NCBI RefSeq assembly: GCF_021502675.1 | Contig: NZ_JAKFHA010000021.1 | Location: 78,659-142,658 of the forward strand | Direction: 5' to 3' | DNA length: 64,000 nt | Origin: Yinghuangia soli | Lineage (GTDB): Bacteria > Actinomycetota > Actinomycetes > Streptomycetales > Streptomycetaceae | Shown here: positions 52,735 through 62,076 of the stretch, in pieces | How positions within the stretch are numbered: position 1 is the first letter of the stretch | How the letters are laid out: the number at the start of each line of letters is the position of its first letter | Notes under the pieces: model-generated | The model's input: the letters and a program-made list of their open reading frames with translations, nothing else | What the model was told of the DNA's origin: nothing | The model's database searches: none | Position numbers and translations under genes: made by a program

Positions 52735-54038
52735 ATTAGGAAGTGCGAATCCGTCGCTGTGTAGAGCAATGCCGGCGTGGTCGTCCGTGGCACAAGTCCA
52801 TGCGAGCACGCACGTCAGGAGCGCGATGAGCCGGATATGGGCGGGGATCGACAGCGGCAAGGGCCATCACCACTGCCTTGCGGTGGACGCCGACGGCAAG
52901 ACGTTGCTGTCGCGGCGGGTCGTCAACGACGAACCCGACCTGCTGCAGCTGATCGCCGACGTCCTGGCTCTGGCCGACGGCGGCGAGGTGACCTGGGCGA
53001 TCGACATGGCCGGCGGCGAGCCCGCACTGCTGCTGGCCTTGCTGATCGGCCACGGCCAGGACGTCCTCTACATGCCCGGCCGCCTGGTCAACCGCGCTTC
53101 CGACGGCTACCGCGGCGAGGGCAAGACGGACGCCCGCGATGCCTACGTGATCGCAGACCAGGCCAGGATGCGCCGCGACCTGCGGCCGGTTCGCGCGGGC
53201 GACGAGGCCACGGTCGACCTGAAGTTGCTCACCCGCCGCCGGGCCGATCTGGTCGAGGACCGGACCCGCACGGTCAACCGCCTGCGCGGCACGCTCCTGG
53301 GCATGTTCCCGGGGCTGGAACGGGCCTTGGACGTGACGAACACCGGGCCGCTCGTGCTGCTGACCGGTTACCAGACTCCGACCGCGAGCCGCCGGGCCGG
53401 CACCGCACGGCTGGCGAAGTGGCTGGCCAACCGCAAGGTCCGAGGGGCACGTTCTCTTGCCGAGGCCGCCGTCGAGGCCGCGGCGCGGCAGCACACCGCC
53501 GTCCCCGGGGAGAAGACCATCGCCCAGCTGGTCCACACCCTGGCTCGGGAGGTGATGGCCCTCAATGAGCGGATCGCCGAGATGGACAAGCTCATCGAGG
53601 GCCGGTTTCGCGAACACGAACTCGCCGACATAGTCCAGAGCGTCCCCGGCATCGGCGCGATCCTCGGCGCCGAGTTCCTTGCTGCCGTCGGCGGCAGCCT
53701 GGGCGACTTCGACTCCCCGGACGCCCTGGCCGCCTTCGCCGGCGTCGCCCCCGCTCCGCACGACTCGGGCCGGGTCCACGGCAACCTCCACCGGCCCGTC
53801 GGCTATCACCGCAGGCTTCAACGCGTCTTCTACACATCGGCGTTGGTGAGCATCCGCTGCGACCCGAACTCGCGGAAGTTCTACGACAGGAAACGCAGCG
53901 AGGGCAAGAAGCACGTCCAAGCCGTGCTGGCTCTCGCCCGCCGACGCACCAACGTCCTTTGGGCATTGATCCGTGACCGACGGTGCTACCAAGTCACACC
54001 TCCGGTGACTACGGCTGCTTGACAACGACATTAGGAAG
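52735..54038 (+). mobile_element. IS110-family insertion sequence with flanking 9-base repeats
   Basis: ATTAGGAAG occurs at 52735-52743 and 54030-54038, bounding about 1286 bases that contain one transposase gene. The right copy includes the stop codon of the VirB4 gene, and collapsing the repeat joins VirB4 to the GP88 upstream region. The 82 bases before the transposase (with outer GTGCG / CGCAC pairing) are the only sizeable non-coding part and would have to carry a guide (bridge) RNA if this element uses one. Ends are inferred from the repeat. Confidence 0.72.
52826..54022 (+). CDS. IS110-family DEDD transposase
   Basis: The 398-residue protein has the N-terminal RuvC-like DEDD domain (WAGIDSGKGHHHCLAVDADG, VTWAIDMAGGEPALLLALL, GKTDARDAYVIADQARMRRD) and the C-terminal transposase_20 domain (IVQSVPGIGAILGAEFLAAV, FAGVAPAPHDSG, HRRLQRVFYTSALVSI with the expected Ser). 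ATG 52826 follows AGGAG. It appears complete and oriented opposite to the conjugation operon. Confidence 0.94.
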   Translation: MSRIWAGIDSGKGHHHCLAVDADGKTLLSRRVVNDEPDLLQLIADVLALADGGEVTWAIDMAGGEPALLLALLIGHGQDVLYMPGRLVNRASDGYRGEGKTDARDAYVIADQARMRRDLRPVRAGDEATVDLKLLTRRRADLVEDRTRTVNRLRGTLLGMFPGLERALDVTNTGPLVLLTGYQTPTASRRAGTARLAKWLANRKVRGARSLAEAAVEAAARQHTAVPGEKTIAQLVHTLAREVMALNERIAEMDKLIEGRFREHELADIVQSVPGIGAILGAEFLAAVGGSLGDFDSPDALAAFAGVAPAPHDSGRVHGNLHRPVGYHRRLQRVFYTSALVSIRCDPNSRKFYDRKRSEGKKHVQAVLALARRRTNVLWALIRDRRCYQVTPPVTTAA

Positions 54039-55953
54039 CGTCGAGGTCCACGCGTTCGGCAGGGTCATCGCCGAGGTCGTCTTCGTTCAAGAGCGGGTCC
54101 CCGAGATCGAGGTAGCGTTCGTCGTCCTGGTCCGAACCCGCACTCGCACGCAGCGCGAGCTCAGCGGGGTCACTGGTGATGAGGTCGTGCTCGAACGCGG
54201 ACGCGATCCCTTCGAACGCGACGCGGTGGGTACCGGTGGAGAGAAGCCCCTGCCCTTGTTGGGCAGACAGCAGGAACTGTCGCTCGCCATCGGAAAGGTC
54301 GAAGGCCTGCGTCACTTCGTCGATGGCCGACGGTGCTTGGCGCAGCAGTACATGTGTGGCGGAGTTCGCCACCACGGCGCGCCCAAGGTCGGTGCCCAGC
54401 ACATCGGCCGTGTCCTGGGTGGCAACCGTGAGACCTGCCCAGCGCTTGCGGCTGGACTTGACCATCCGAAAGAGAAACTCCGCGCCCGCGGGTTGCCGCA
54501 TGAGCAGCCATGCTTCGTCCACGACAACCAGGCGCGGGCGCCGTTCCGACGTCTCGGCAACCTGGCGCCAGACCTGGTCGAGGACCATCAGCGTGCCGAC
54601 CGACTTGAGCTCGTCCGGGAGGTCCCGCAGGGAGAAGACCACGAGGTTCCCCTCGGGGCGGCAGCTGGTGGGGCCGGCGAACATGTCGGCGAAGGCGCCG
54701 TGCACGTACGGATGCAGGCGGGCTGCGAGGTCGCCCGACAGCGGGGCCTTGCTCCGAGCGAGTGTGGCTTCGAGGTCCGCCAGGAGTGGCGCCGGACGGT
54801 TCCAGGAACGTGGGTCGTTGGTGATGCCGACGGCTCGGTAGGTCTCGGCGATCGCTCGGTCCAGCGCAGCACGGTGTGTCGGCGTGGGTTGCTCGTTGCA
54901 CAACACGGCGAGGAAGGTGTGGAGGAAGAGCGAGCGTCGGACGAACGCATCACGGCTCGCGCTGCGGCGCCCGTCCGGCGTCGTCCGGATCGGCAGTTCG
55001 AAGGGATTGAGACGGACATCCGCACTGCCGAGCCTGACGTGTGTTCCTCCGACGGCTCCTGCCAGCCGCGCGTACTCGTCTTCCGGATCGACGACGTGGA
55101 CCTCGACCCCGCGGTACAGGGACCTGAGGAGTTCCAGCTTCACCAGGTACGACTTGCCGGAGCCGGAACGCCCCAGGACAACGCTGTTGTGGTTGTCCTG
55201 GGCGAACCGGTCCCAATGAACGAGTCCCTGCGAAGCCAGGTTGTACCCGTATAGCACGCCAGTCGGTGCGGCGGCCGATGAAGGGTCCGGCGCGGGCAGG
55301 TCTGGACTGGTGAAGGGGAAGGCCGCCGAGAGCGCCGCGGTGTCGAACGTACGCCGCATGCGGATGAGATCCAGCCCCATGGGCAGACACGTGAGCCAGC
55401 CCTGGAGCGCCCGATAGGTCGTCGGTTTGCAGTCCATGAGCAAGCTCGCCGCAAGGGACTTCACTGTGGCGACCTCATCGGCGAGGGCGTCCTTGTCGGC
55501 CGCGTGGACGGCTACGTAGAGACCCGCGCGGAACAGCTTGCCTTCGCCGCGGGCAACCCGCGCCGACAGGTCGTACGCATCCTCGGTGGCTGCCTCCACA
55601 TTGGGGTCGAGGAGATGCCCGTGTTCGTAGCTGTGGCGACGGCCGGCCTCGAGGCGAGCCAGCTGCTTCTTGAGGTGGTTGGCGGCAGTGACAGGATCGA
55701 TCGGCTCGATATGCAGCGAGACGTCGACACGACCGGGGTACGTCAGGAGCGGCTGCAGCCAGCCGAGATGTACCTCGCGCGGATAGCCCGTTACCGCGAA
55801 GGTCGCGACAACACCACTGCCCACCTCAAGGTGCCGGGCACCTACGACCAGCGCGTCAGGAACGAACGCCCCGGTGGTCCCGAACGGTTGGCTATTGGCC
55901 CTGAGGTGCTTCAGGGCTCCTTTTGCACGACGCCGGATCAAGCGCGAGGCCAT
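54031..55953 (-). CDS. VirB4-type conjugation ATPase
   Basis: The 640-residue protein has Walker A GRSGSGKSYLVKLELL near residue 262, Walker B RLVVVDEAWLLMRQP near 475 and the later WAGLTVATQDTADVLGTDLG and LLRQAPSAIDE motifs of VirB4/TraE/TraU ATPases. The N-terminal part before about 230 is the family's less conserved domain. ATG 55953 lies 17 bases after the PrgI stop. The stop codon TAA is inside the IS110 flanking repeat, so the coding end is intact. It powers the secretion channel. Confidence 0.9.
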   Translation of the reverse strand: MASRLIRRRAKGALKHLRANSQPFGTTGAFVPDALVVGARHLEVGSGVVATFAVTGYPREVHLGWLQPLLTYPGRVDVSLHIEPIDPVTAANHLKKQLARLEAGRRHSYEHGHLLDPNVEAATEDAYDLSARVARGEGKLFRAGLYVAVHAADKDALADEVATVKSLAASLLMDCKPTTYRALQGWLTCLPMGLDLIRMRRTFDTAALSAAFPFTSPDLPAPDPSSAAAPTGVLYGYNLASQGLVHWDRFAQDNHNSVVLGRSGSGKSYLVKLELLRSLYRGVEVHVVDPEDEYARLAGAVGGTHVRLGSADVRLNPFELPIRTTPDGRRSASRDAFVRRSLFLHTFLAVLCNEQPTPTHRAALDRAIAETYRAVGITNDPRSWNRPAPLLADLEATLARSKAPLSGDLAARLHPYVHGAFADMFAGPTSCRPEGNLVVFSLRDLPDELKSVGTLMVLDQVWRQVAETSERRPRLVVVDEAWLLMRQPAGAEFLFRMVKSSRKRWAGLTVATQDTADVLGTDLGRAVVANSATHVLLRQAPSAIDEVTQAFDLSDGERQFLLSAQQGQGLLSTGTHRVAFEGIASAFEHDLITSDPAELALRASAGSDQDDERYLDLGDPLLNEDDLGDDPAERVDLDAS

Positions 55954-55970
55954 GGCTATGAGCGCCTTCC

Positions 55971-57095
55971 TCAGTAGTCGGTCCAGTCCACGGACTCCCC
56001 GTCCCAGGTGGTTCCCCAGTCGAGTTCGCCCTGGATGTCGGCGCCTCCGGAAGCCCTGATGACGTCGCCTGCAGGTGCAACCGCCCCGGACGAATGCACG
56101 AGGCCGGCGGGGTTGCATGCGGCGGCCAGCACAGCCGTGGCTTGGGCTGCGTCGAGGGCACGCACACTGATCCCGGATGGGGCCAACAGGTCACGGGCCT
56201 CGTTGAGTCGCTGCCGGAGCCGCGCCTCGGCTGCGCGGCCCGCGCCGCTGCCTCGTCGACGTTCAGCGCCCTGCCGCCGTCGGCTCCCGAACAGCCCAGC
56301 GCCCTTGGCTTCACGATCGGCGTCTGATCGCGATGTCACCTCCCGGAGCACCAAAAGGACCTGCCGACAGAGCAGTTCCTGGCTTCGAGACAGTTCGCCG
56401 AGATAGTCCGCGTGGGCTCGGGCGGCGTCGCTCAGTGCCTGATCAGGGAGCACCTCCGCCTGGTCGTACAACTCGGAAACCTGTCGGGACAGGTCGAGCC
56501 GCTCGACACGGACGAGCACCTGCACCGGGGAGCTCAGCGACTGCAGGAAGCCACCGAACCCCGCAACCAATGACTCCTGCTCGGTAGGCGTACGGAGACC
56601 GAAGTCGACGGTCCCGCAGACCGCAACAAGGGCCAGGCCATCTGCACCCAAGTCAACGACTCCGGGCTCCGCTACGTCCTGAGCCGGAAGCGCGAGCGGC
56701 GCGGCCGTCGTGCGCAGCTTCTTCGCATCGCCGTCTGCAGGAATCGCACGTCGGGCCAGCCAATCCGGAGCCTGATGCACCCCTTCGGGCGCGAGAACAA
56801 AAGCGCGTGCCCCGACCCGCCAACGCACCCCGGCCGCCACGAAGCGGTCGAGAGACACACCGTCGCGGCTGCCGAGCGCAACAACGACGCCGCTGACGGC
56901 CACAGGCGTCGCCCCGGCGAGCCAGATAGCCGGCTCAAGGGCGCCCACGAGTCGCCAACTCACGTACAGCAGCAGGGCAGTGATGATGAGAATAAGGAGC
57001 TGACGAGGGGTGAGGTTGAGCAACAGCCTGTCTTCCCGGTCGATGTCGGCCGGAATTCGGACCGTGAGCAACCGCTCGTCGTTCGCGCGGGTCAT
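55971..57095 (-). CDS. PrgI family conjugation protein with extended cytoplasmic domain
   Basis: The 374-residue protein starts with a PrgI-like domain (VRIPADIDREDRLLLNLTPR and two membrane helices at about 33-75, LLILIITALLLYVSWRLVG and PAIWLAGATPVAVSGVVVAL). A long soluble region (about 120-374) follows that resembles the N-terminal domain of VirB4-type proteins (VQVLVRVERLDLSRQVSELY). It sits directly upstream of VirB4 and overlaps the TrbL-like stop by four bases. It is a membrane component of the T4SS. Confidence 0.8.
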   Translation of the reverse strand: MTRANDERLLTVRIPADIDREDRLLLNLTPRQLLILIITALLLYVSWRLVGALEPAIWLAGATPVAVSGVVVALGSRDGVSLDRFVAAGVRWRVGARAFVLAPEGVHQAPDWLARRAIPADGDAKKLRTTAAPLALPAQDVAEPGVVDLGADGLALVAVCGTVDFGLRTPTEQESLVAGFGGFLQSLSSPVQVLVRVERLDLSRQVSELYDQAEVLPDQALSDAARAHADYLGELSRSQELLCRQVLLVLREVTSRSDADREAKGAGLFGSRRRQGAERRRGSGAGRAAEARLRQRLNEARDLLAPSGISVRALDAAQATAVLAAACNPAGLVHSSGAVAPAGDVIRASGGADIQGELDWGTTWDGESVDWTDY

Positions 57096-59512
57096 TCCTC
57101 ACCTCGCGGTTGTTCATCTCGCGGTTGCCGAGGCGTACGGCGCCGCGCTACCGGTGGACCCGGTCGAGAGACCGGCCTCTGGGGTACCGCAGGTGGAGTC
57201 GCCCCCTGAGCGGAATCGGTGCTGCCGGTCGTGCCTGGTCGCGGTGGGCGCTGCGGCGGGCCGGAGCGGCGCGGAGTCGCGGGTGGTCGCTGGGCTTGCT
57301 CTGGCGGTGGCGTCGACGAGCCGTCGCGTGTTCGTGGTGTGCGGCCCGGCGGCGTTACGGGCGGCCTTGCGGAGGCTGTAGCCGGACTCCCCCGACCCGC
57401 GGGGCCGGGTGTGACCGCTTGGTTGCTTCTTGGCGCCGCTGCCTTTCTGGCCCTACGGTCGCCGGCGCCAGGCGAGGCGGTGCGTCGACGCCGTGCCGAT
57501 GCCTCTGCCGGTCCGGATCCGGAGCTCTGGGTCGAATCCTGCCGAGCGCTCGTCTCACGTGGTGCAGACGGCGGAGTCGCATCGTCCGGACGAGCTTGCG
57601 GAACGGCGGCTCGCCCCCTCCCCGGTGGAGCGGCTGCGCGAGGACCGTTAGCCGCTGCCTGCCGAGGACCCGACGGCGACGCCGGGGCCCCGGGGCGCTC
57701 GGGTCGACGCTCACTCGCTTGTCGCGCCGAGGGCGGCCCGCCCGGGCGTCCGGACAACAGGGACTCGGCAATGGCCTGCGAGTTGCTCCGCGGCGCGCGA
57801 GGCCCCGGTGGGGACGGGCTCGTCGAGTCCGAGGTCCCCGGCGGCAGCGCCAAGCGCCGCGAACTCGTCCCCGGCGGCAGCGCCAGGCGCGGGGAGGGCG
57901 TATCGGGGGGCTGCGGCCGAGAGCCCGAGGACCCAGCCGCCTTACCTGCCGAACCGGTCGTACCCGGTGCGGACGCGGGTGCGTTCGAACTGCCGCTGTG
58001 GCCAGAAGCGGATCGTGAACCGCCCGGACCGGACGAGCTTCCCGAGCGCGGCTGTCCCGGAACGGCTGCCGGCAACGCGTGGACTGGCCTGGCCGGTCCA
58101 CGCAGTGCGCCGGCCCGTCGTCCACCGGGCGGTCGTGCACCGCCAGGAGCACCTCGGGCAGGACCACCAGGGGGACCACCGCGCGGACCCCCGGGGGGCC
58201 TGCCGCCACGACGACCCCAACCTCCGCCCGGTCGACCACCTCGTCCGCCGGCAGGTCGGCGACGCAGGAAATCGCGTGCCATGTGGAAGACCTGCCGGTA
58301 GATGGCGTAGCGCACCAGGCTGCCGAGCAACGAGTGGGTACGCGGAACGGATTGGAAGATGATCCGGGTCGCCCATCCTGGGATCTTGAGCAGGATGTAG
58401 AAGAGGCAGATTCCGGCGAGGACGGACCCCAGTCCGCTCGTGGTCGCGAACCCGAACACGTTGTCGGTGCTGCCATAGAAGGTGCGCAACCCGATGATCA
58501 GCGTCGTGGACTGGGCCACCTGGATGACCAGGCAACCACCGAATGCCCGCCACCACAGCCGCGCCAGGCCGTCTGTAGCCGGAAGCGCGTGGCAGGCCAA
58601 CGCGAGGGGCGCGCAAGCCGCCAGCGTCAGGATCAGCGCAGTACGGACCATGAAGCCCAGGAGCACCGCGACCAGTACCACCAACGCCACGACGATCATG
58701 ATGAGGAAGAAGACGCCCGCACCTCTGGCCCCCGAAAGCAGCGCAACCGCCAACTGCTGCACGATGCCTTTGCCGTCGATGCCCTGACCGAGGATCCGCT
58801 GAGAGATGGCGTTGGTGAGCTCGATGCCCACATGCATCACCTGCAGCGACATGGCTGCAACGAGGAACGCGACCACCAACCGCGGGACGATCTGCTGGGC
58901 GGCGTGCTGGGTCTGCACCGTTTGGTAGCCCATGACCAACGCGCCGCCCGCCACAATGAACAGCACGTACACGCCGCCCACGATCGACAACGACACCGCC
59001 CAGGCGCCGCGAACCGAGTCATTGGCGGCGACATCAGGCGTGGCCAGCAGGCTTTGGCCCAACAGATCCAGAAGTGGCTGGGCCGCCTCCTCGACAAGCT
59101 TGCCGAGCAACCCGGTGATCGCATTGATGATCATGCCGGGCACGTCGAGGAGCCCGCCCGCCCCGAACAGACCCCCCAGCCAGTCCAGCGGGTTGAGGGA
59201 GACCGCGGGTGTCACAGGGGCGTTGGGGCTCCCGGGCGGCACCGTTGGGTACGGCAGAACCGGACCCGAAGTTGTGCCCGGAATCGGCGCCGGGGTGGGA
59301 GTCGGCGACGGGGTCGGCTCCGGAGCCGGCTGCGGAGCCATGGGCGACGCAAGCGCGGCCATGGCCGGACGCACTGGCGAGGACGCCTCGACCGACGTCC
59401 CTCCGGCCACCGCGATCGCTGCAGCTATGCCGACGACGCACGAACGAACCGCCCAACGACGAACTCGCTTCTGCTTGGACGTCGGACGTGAACGCCGGGG
59501 ATGCGGATTCAC
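57092..59512 (-). CDS. VirB6/TrbL-like membrane channel protein with Pro-rich tail
   Basis: The 806-residue protein has a signal-like N-terminus, a Pro/Thr linker, then about seven membrane segments (SLSIVGGVYVLFIVAGGALV, IMIVVALVVLVAVLLGFMV, LGSVLAGICLFYILLKIPG) and a cytoplasmic low-complexity tail of about 370 residues rich in Pro, Gly, Ser and Arg. The tail has a tandem near-repeat PRLALPPGTSS / RRLALPPGTSD. GTG 59512 overlaps the pilin stop (GTGA) and is preferred to the long upstream frame, which shadows the pilin. It would form the inner membrane pore of the conjugation channel. Confidence 0.82.
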   Translation of the reverse strand: MNPHPRRSRPTSKQKRVRRWAVRSCVVGIAAAIAVAGGTSVEASSPVRPAMAALASPMAPQPAPEPTPSPTPTPAPIPGTTSGPVLPYPTVPPGSPNAPVTPAVSLNPLDWLGGLFGAGGLLDVPGMIINAITGLLGKLVEEAAQPLLDLLGQSLLATPDVAANDSVRGAWAVSLSIVGGVYVLFIVAGGALVMGYQTVQTQHAAQQIVPRLVVAFLVAAMSLQVMHVGIELTNAISQRILGQGIDGKGIVQQLAVALLSGARGAGVFFLIMIVVALVVLVAVLLGFMVRTALILTLAACAPLALACHALPATDGLARLWWRAFGGCLVIQVAQSTTLIIGLRTFYGSTDNVFGFATTSGLGSVLAGICLFYILLKIPGWATRIIFQSVPRTHSLLGSLVRYAIYRQVFHMARDFLRRRPAGGRGGRPGGGWGRRGGRPPGGPRGGPPGGPARGAPGGARPPGGRRAGALRGPARPVHALPAAVPGQPRSGSSSGPGGSRSASGHSGSSNAPASAPGTTGSAGKAAGSSGSRPQPPDTPSPRLALPPGTSSRRLALPPGTSDSTSPSPPGPRAPRSNSQAIAESLLSGRPGGPPSARQASERRPERPGAPASPSGPRQAAANGPRAAAPPGRGRAAVPQARPDDATPPSAPRETSARQDSTQSSGSGPAEASARRRRTASPGAGDRRARKAAAPRSNQAVTPGPAGRGSPATASARPPVTPPGRTPRTRDGSSTPPPEQAQRPPATPRRSGPPQRPPRPGTTGSTDSAQGATPPAVPQRPVSRPGPPVARRRTPRQPRDEQPRGEE

Positions 59513-59892
59513 ACCGGCCCACCTGGCGGAGCTGGCGTCGTCGGTGCGGTTGGGGCGCCGCTGTCCCCGACAATCCCGTTCAGGACATCGAGGATGATGG
59601 GCGCGAGGATCGCGAGCATGTAGCCGATGGCCGCAGCCTTCAGCGCCGTCTTCGCCTTCTCGACCTCGCCGGGGTCGCCGCCGGCCATGAGGTAGCGCAG
59701 GCCGCCGACGGTGAGAAACAGGGTGGCCAGGCCCGCAAGGATCCCGACGATCCAGTTGCGGGTGTTGTTGATGACGGTCGGGATGTCGTTCACCGCGAAG
59801 CAGTTCGTCGCCCCAGCAACAATCAGCACCGTGGCCATGGTCGTGACGGTCAACGTCCTCATTGCCGCACGGCGAATCCGCTTGATGCGCAT
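59509..59892 (-). CDS. VirB2/TrbC-like T4SS pilin
   Basis: The 127-residue protein has a signal peptide (TTMATVLIVAGATNCFAV) and two hydrophobic helices (WIVGILAGLATLFLTVGGLR and AAAIGYMLAILAPIILDVLN) separated by a short polar loop (GGDPGEVEKAKTALK). This is the layout of actinobacterial and Gram-positive T4SS pilin-like proteins. ATG 59892 follows GGAGG. It is the first gene of the minus-strand channel operon. Confidence 0.85.
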   Translation of the reverse strand: MRIKRIRRAAMRTLTVTTMATVLIVAGATNCFAVNDIPTVINNTRNWIVGILAGLATLFLTVGGLRYLMAGGDPGEVEKAKTALKAAAIGYMLAILAPIILDVLNGIVGDSGAPTAPTTPAPPGGPV

Positions 59893-59978
59893 TGACAGGC
59901 CTCCGTTGGAGGAGCAGGACGCGTGGGTGGAGTCCCACCGCGAACGTGAAGACCTCAGGAATCGCGGGAGTTCGACAT

Positions 59979-60875
59979 TCATGTCTCGTGCGATTCCTCG
60001 AGCGGCACCGCCCGAGGGTCGACGGCGACGCGTGCGCGCCGTCCGCGGGTGCCGGTCCGGTCTGCACCGCACGACGTTGTCGGCGCCAGCTCGGCCTGGA
60101 CTTGTGCGGCCACCGGATCGTCCGGATTCGTGTCCTGTGACTCATCGCGCAGGAACAGGACCAGGCGCTGCTCGGCCCGGTTGCGGGCCTTGTACGCGGC
60201 GGCCAAAGTGGTCCGATTCCTGTCCGCCCAGTCGGCGATCGAGTCCTTGTCCAGTCTCGTCGTCCCGATCAGGTCCGCCTCGGTCCTCGAAATGACTTCC
60301 CGTCGAACGGCGCGGGCGAGGACCAGGTCCGGATGCCCCCAAGGCACGGGTGGCGGCAGTGACCTGAAGCCTGACATCACCGGCATCGGTGCAGCCAGCG
60401 CTTCCAGCAGTGCGGCATGCCCGGCTCTGAACGCCGTCCAGCGCAGGCGCGCAACGATCCCCGGTCGGTCCAGGTCCGTCGAGGCCAGGCCTCGGAGGAA
60501 GCCGGCAAGCACTTCGGCATGGACGTCGTCGGGGGCGCCGGGGAAACGCGCACCCATCCAGCGGCACACCGGCGCCAATCCGGGCAGTGCCATGCCGATA
60601 CACGCGGTCGTCCAGTCGCCGCCGTACGTTCGAGCCTGCGTCACCAGGTGCGCCCAGACCAGGTCGCGGACCTCCATCGGGCATCGACGTCGCAGCAAGA
60701 GATCGCGCAGTTCGTCGAGCGGCACCGGGCGGTCAGGCAGCTCCGGGAAAGCACTCCCCTGGACGGTCAGCGGGTGCAGGCCGGTGACCAGCCGTGCGAA
60801 TCCGTCGCGAGCGAGGTCGAGCGTCGGCCGGGAAGGGCCGCACGCTGCCGAGGGACTTCGCGGTAGTGAGCTCAT
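59979..60875 (-). CDS. Unknown protein with sigma region 4-like C-terminus
   Basis: The 298-residue protein is alpha-helical. Near the C-terminus LARAVRREVISRTEADLIGT, TRLDKDSIADWADRNRTTLA and AAYKARNRAEQRLVLFL resemble the HTH of sigma-70 region 4, though region 2 is not clear. It might regulate the conjugation operon just downstream. ATG 60875 with GGGAG upstream is preferred. The longer frame reads into non-conserved sequence. Confidence 0.6.
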   Translation of the reverse strand: MSSLPRSPSAACGPSRPTLDLARDGFARLVTGLHPLTVQGSAFPELPDRPVPLDELRDLLLRRRCPMEVRDLVWAHLVTQARTYGGDWTTACIGMALPGLAPVCRWMGARFPGAPDDVHAEVLAGFLRGLASTDLDRPGIVARLRWTAFRAGHAALLEALAAPMPVMSGFRSLPPPVPWGHPDLVLARAVRREVISRTEADLIGTTRLDKDSIADWADRNRTTLAAAYKARNRAEQRLVLFLRDESQDTNPDDPVAAQVQAELAPTTSCGADRTGTRGRRARVAVDPRAVPLEESHET

Positions 60876-61242
60876 CAGCGACGCTCCCAACGATGAGGAA
60901 GTCGGACGTCGCCATGTCCGCACACCGCCGACAAGGATTCGCCGCCGAACTGATAAGGACGGCATGAGCTTTCGGCCCTTGGTGCGCCTTGACGATTCCT
61001 TGCGGGCCGGAGGTCCCCTGTGAACACACCACAGGAGCACCGCTGGGTGCCGCTGGCGAGTCGCGCAGCAGGGGTTCGCCAGGCAAGGGCCTGACCTGCG
61101 TCTTAGTAGCCCCTTAGGCCTTTCGTGTCGCCCGCTGGCTCCTTGTCGATCGAGCCATCGACACCAGGTGTGTCCAACTCGTCCTGTGATTGGCGCTTCT
61201 AGTTGTGTCCGGCTTCTTCATCCGCGACCGCAAGGAACGGGA

Positions 61243-62076
61243 ATGACGTCTGACTCGAACGGCAGCGCACATCGCGATGGACATGCATCTCGCGATCCGG
61301 AAGTCCCCGCCGACGGGCGGCCGGACCCAGGCGGTAGTGCCCGGCCGCGACCGTCTCGCTCAAAGGGCAACCCTTGTCGTCATCGGGCTGCCTCGGTGTG
61401 GCTGAGCACGCCGCAGGCCGCAGCTGGGCATGGCGAAGCCCCGTCACAGCGCTGGTTGGCCGACGTTTTGGCACGCCTGGTGAAGACCTACGCGCTGCGC
61501 AACGACAGGATGCTCGTGACCAACACCATGCCCGCAGCGCCCGAGCTCGAGATGCTCCATGCCGTGGCGTGCTCGATCCCCGGGCTGGCCAAGGCCGTCC
61601 AGACCTGGCTCTTCCTACCTGATGAGCATGGACACGTATCCGGGGGCAACAGCGGCGGCTCGGCTGGTCCCGGCTCGGCTGCCGGACCGCCGTCACGCCC
61701 ATCATGGCCTCCGGTGAGTGAAGCGTTCACGCAGCCGAGACCAATCGCATCAGGCCTGGACGTCGACTTCGCCGTCGTCGGATTCGCCGCCCAGCAGACC
61801 TCCTTGGTCGCCGCCTTCCCGTGGTCCGCCTTGTTGAGTGCACACGCCGCCTTGGCGGTCATCACGCCGACTCACCACCACGATGCACTCAGCGGGCTGG
61901 TCGATGCGCTGCGCGCGACAAGTCTCAACTACCACGACCGAATCGCAGTCGTCTCCATGGCACCTGCTCACTGCGCGGGCTCGCGATTGGGCTTCCAACT
62001 GATCGCCGAGATTGCCGTGTTCGTCATGCCGGGCATTGGCATGCCGCAAAGCGGCGAAGGGCAGGTCCACCGATGA
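61243..62076 (+). CDS. Unknown protein coupled to a methyltransferase-like gene
   Basis: A 277-residue protein with a disordered acidic/basic N-terminus (about 1-50) and two alpha/beta stretches (DRMLVTNTMPAAPELEMLHA; VDFAVVGFAAQQTSLVAAFP, HAALAVITPTHHHDALSGLV) reminiscent of a degenerate Rossmann fold. No catalytic motif is seen. The stop overlaps the next gene as ATGA. The divergent 61041-61242 region holds its promoter and that of the gene at 59979. Confidence 0.55.
   Translation: MTSDSNGSAHRDGHASRDPEVPADGRPDPGGSARPRPSRSKGNPCRHRAASVWLSTPQAAAGHGEAPSQRWLADVLARLVKTYALRNDRMLVTNTMPAAPELEMLHAVACSIPGLAKAVQTWLFLPDEHGHVSGGNSGGSAGPGSAAGPPSRPSWPPVSEAFTQPRPIASGLDVDFAVVGFAAQQTSLVAAFPWSALLSAHAALAVITPTHHHDALSGLVDALRATSLNYHDRIAVVSMAPAHCAGSRLGFQLIAEIAVFVMPGIGMPQSGEGQVHR

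Noticed and set aside
57092..60145. 1017-codon frame as the start of the VirB6/TrbL-like gene
   Set aside because: The first 211 codons are a shadow of the pilin gene; a GTG overlapping the pilin stop is the better start.
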